Positions 32,960-33,799 of a stretch of 33,799 bases of DNA are shown here, in pieces. Both the position numbers and the translations under genes were made by a program. This DNA is from an uncultured Eubacteriales bacterium (GTDB lineage Bacteria; Bacillota; Clostridia; Oscillospirales; Acutalibacteraceae): the NCBI GenBank assembly GCA_934489735.1, contig CAKSSR010000023.1, positions 1 through 33,799 on the forward strand, written 5' to 3'. Every line of letters starts with the position of its first letter. Position 1 is the stretch's first letter. The notes below the pieces were generated by a model. That model was not told the DNA's origin. It made no database searches and was given only the letters and a program-made list of their open reading frames with translations.

Positions 32960-33799
32960 TTATTTCCCTTCAAAATAAGCTGGTTTACCATTTGCATCAA
33001 AGTAAAATATCTTATCATTAGACAATACTGTCACTCCCTTTGCTATTACATCATCTACGTTTAAATCATCAGCAGCAATAAAATCTTCCTTCTTTATTTC
33101 TTCCTTTTTAAAAAATGAAATAACTTTTTTACCTAAGCCATCAGGTTCTAAGAAACAACGTATATCCTCCTCGTTATTAACCATATACAATGTGTTTTTT
33201 ATAAAGACATATTTATATCCTCTACCTTTGTCAAATAACTTTAACTTTTTATATCCATGTTTTACAGGCTTACTTAAACTATGTCTAACCAAATCTAAGT
33301 TTATAATATGATTTCTAAATGCCGTTCCTCCATCCTTGACCTCTTTTTCATTTTCATCAAATATATTCACTCCATAACTCCTATACATGCTTACAGCTAT
33401 AAATTTCTTAAACTCTTTCATTGATACTAAGTAATAAAAAGCTGATCCGCAATACTTTTCATCAAATCCTCTAAAAAGGTCTGTTTGTCTCTCATCATAC
33501 ATATAGTAAAATCCTTTTTCATCTGTTCCTAAAACTTTGCTATCCAATCCTAATTTAGTTTTTATTTCTTGATCGCTCATAACACATTTCCGATTATTTA
33601 AAGGAATTTGATTTTGACTCGTGCCCATTTGTTGATGGCTACCAAATCCCATACCTGCATTCATTCCGTTCATATTAATTCCTTGACCCTGGGATGGATT
33701 TCCTGTACCAAGTCCTCCCATTTGGTTCGTGCCCATCTGTTGATGGCTACCAAATCCCATACCTGCATTCATTCCATTCATATTAATTCCTTGACCCTG
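32960..33799 (-). CDS. Gly/Met/Asn/Gln-rich tandem-repeat protein (5' end outside window)
   Basis: The frame stays open to the right edge, so the true start lies outside. The visible N-terminal part has a 36-residue tandem repeat rich in G, M, N, Q and S (MNGMNAGMGFGSHQQMGTNQ and onward), about 1.7 copies seen. A globular domain of about 200 residues follows, with Tyr/Phe/Lys-rich beta-like segments (GFYYMYDERQTDLFRGFDEK, KYVFIKNTLYMV, KIFYFDANGKPAYF) and KKLKLFD, which resembles the NLS-like motifs but sits inside a probable strand. No known family is recognised. Whether it has a signal peptide cannot be seen. About 250 bp separate it from the arginine deiminase start, with no clear terminator. 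Confidence 0.8.
   Translation of the reverse strand, partial: QGQGINMNGMNAGMGFGSHQQMGTNQMGGLGTGNPSQGQGINMNGMNAGMGFGSHQQMGTSQNQIPLNNRKCVMSDQEIKTKLGLDSKVLGTDEKGFYYMYDERQTDLFRGFDEKYCGSAFYYLVSMKEFKKFIAVSMYRSYGVNIFDENEKEVKDGGTAFRNHIINLDLVRHSLSKPVKHGYKKLKLFDKGRGYKYVFIKNTLYMVNNEEDIRCFLEPDGLGKKVISFFKKEEIKKEDFIAADDLNVDDVIAKGVTVLSNDKIFYFDANGKPAYFEGK
33621..33799. repeat. 108-bp in-frame tandem repeat
   Basis: The segment starting GTGCCCAT at 33621 recurs at 33729, a period of 108 bp (36 codons), with only a few differences; the second copy runs into the window edge. It codes for the Gly/Met/Asn/Gln-rich repeat. High DNA identity suggests recent expansion and likely copy-number variation. Confidence 0.9.

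Noticed and set aside
33000..33300. KKLKLFD in the partial repeat protein as another NLS
   Set aside because: It lies in a probable beta-strand of a globular domain and lacks the leading Pro, so it is weaker than the terminal or linker motifs.
1..33799. Prophage, insertion sequence, CRISPR array or tRNA genes
   Set aside because: No integrase, transposase, regular spacer-repeat array or tRNA-like cloverleaf was seen on either strand.

Overview
The window is strongly AT-rich. Every gene I can support is on the minus strand, so transcription runs from high to low coordinates. The housekeeping genes (rplS, lepB, rbgA, rnhB, rsmB, rlmN, stp, prkC, rsgA) and the spmA-spmB pair point to a low-GC Clostridia-type Firmicute of spore-forming ancestry. 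The genes around that core suggest close contact with, or life inside, a eukaryotic host. A segmented-filamentous-bacterium-like lineage is one candidate, but nothing here proves it.

Layout, right to left (direction of transcription). (1) 33799-31340: the 3' part of a Gly/Met/Asn/Gln-rich tandem-repeat protein, then an arginine deiminase carrying a Sec signal peptide. (2) 31269-29059: spmA-spmB-tspO and a flavodoxin-like reductase. (3) 28882-27482: a single-domain ClpB/torsin-type AAA+ ATPase, also with a signal peptide. (4) 27150-17552: rplS, then the lepB / Vat-type acetyltransferase / rbgA / rnhB / rsmB / rlmN / stp / prkC / rsgA cluster, closed by a strong intrinsic terminator. (5) 17395-4135: six tightly spaced genes for exported proteins, followed by a second unit (3950 to beyond base 1) with one more such protein and two related putative metalloproteases. 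Most of the exported proteins in (5) are built from a degenerate helical repeat of about 36 residues (pattern YAxxYAxxI..G....A..xA..YExCI..GKS).

The most notable system is this exported set. Six of the seven non-protease proteins in (5) carry a short basic motif P-x-x-K-[KR]-x-[KR]-[LVM] (one has C in place of P), the pattern of the c-Myc nuclear localisation signal (PAAKRVKLD). In four of them it lies at the extreme C-terminus, and in two it sits in a disordered acidic linker. One protein also ends in about 135 residues rich in RS/RD/SR/DR, like eukaryotic SR splicing factors. The AAA+ ATPase has a similar basic cluster (KRKRIKP) just after its signal peptide. Three promoters (for the six-gene unit, the second repeat/protease unit and the AAA+ gene) share one architecture: TTAAnn-N5-TTAACA, read on the plus strand, placed 42-43 bp upstream of an extended -10 (TGnTAnAAT). 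This resembles a PhoP-type direct repeat. My inference is a co-regulated set of exported proteins, possibly host-directed and in part nucleus-directed, assembled next to a conserved housekeeping operon. Export, host-cell entry and nuclear targeting are all untested.
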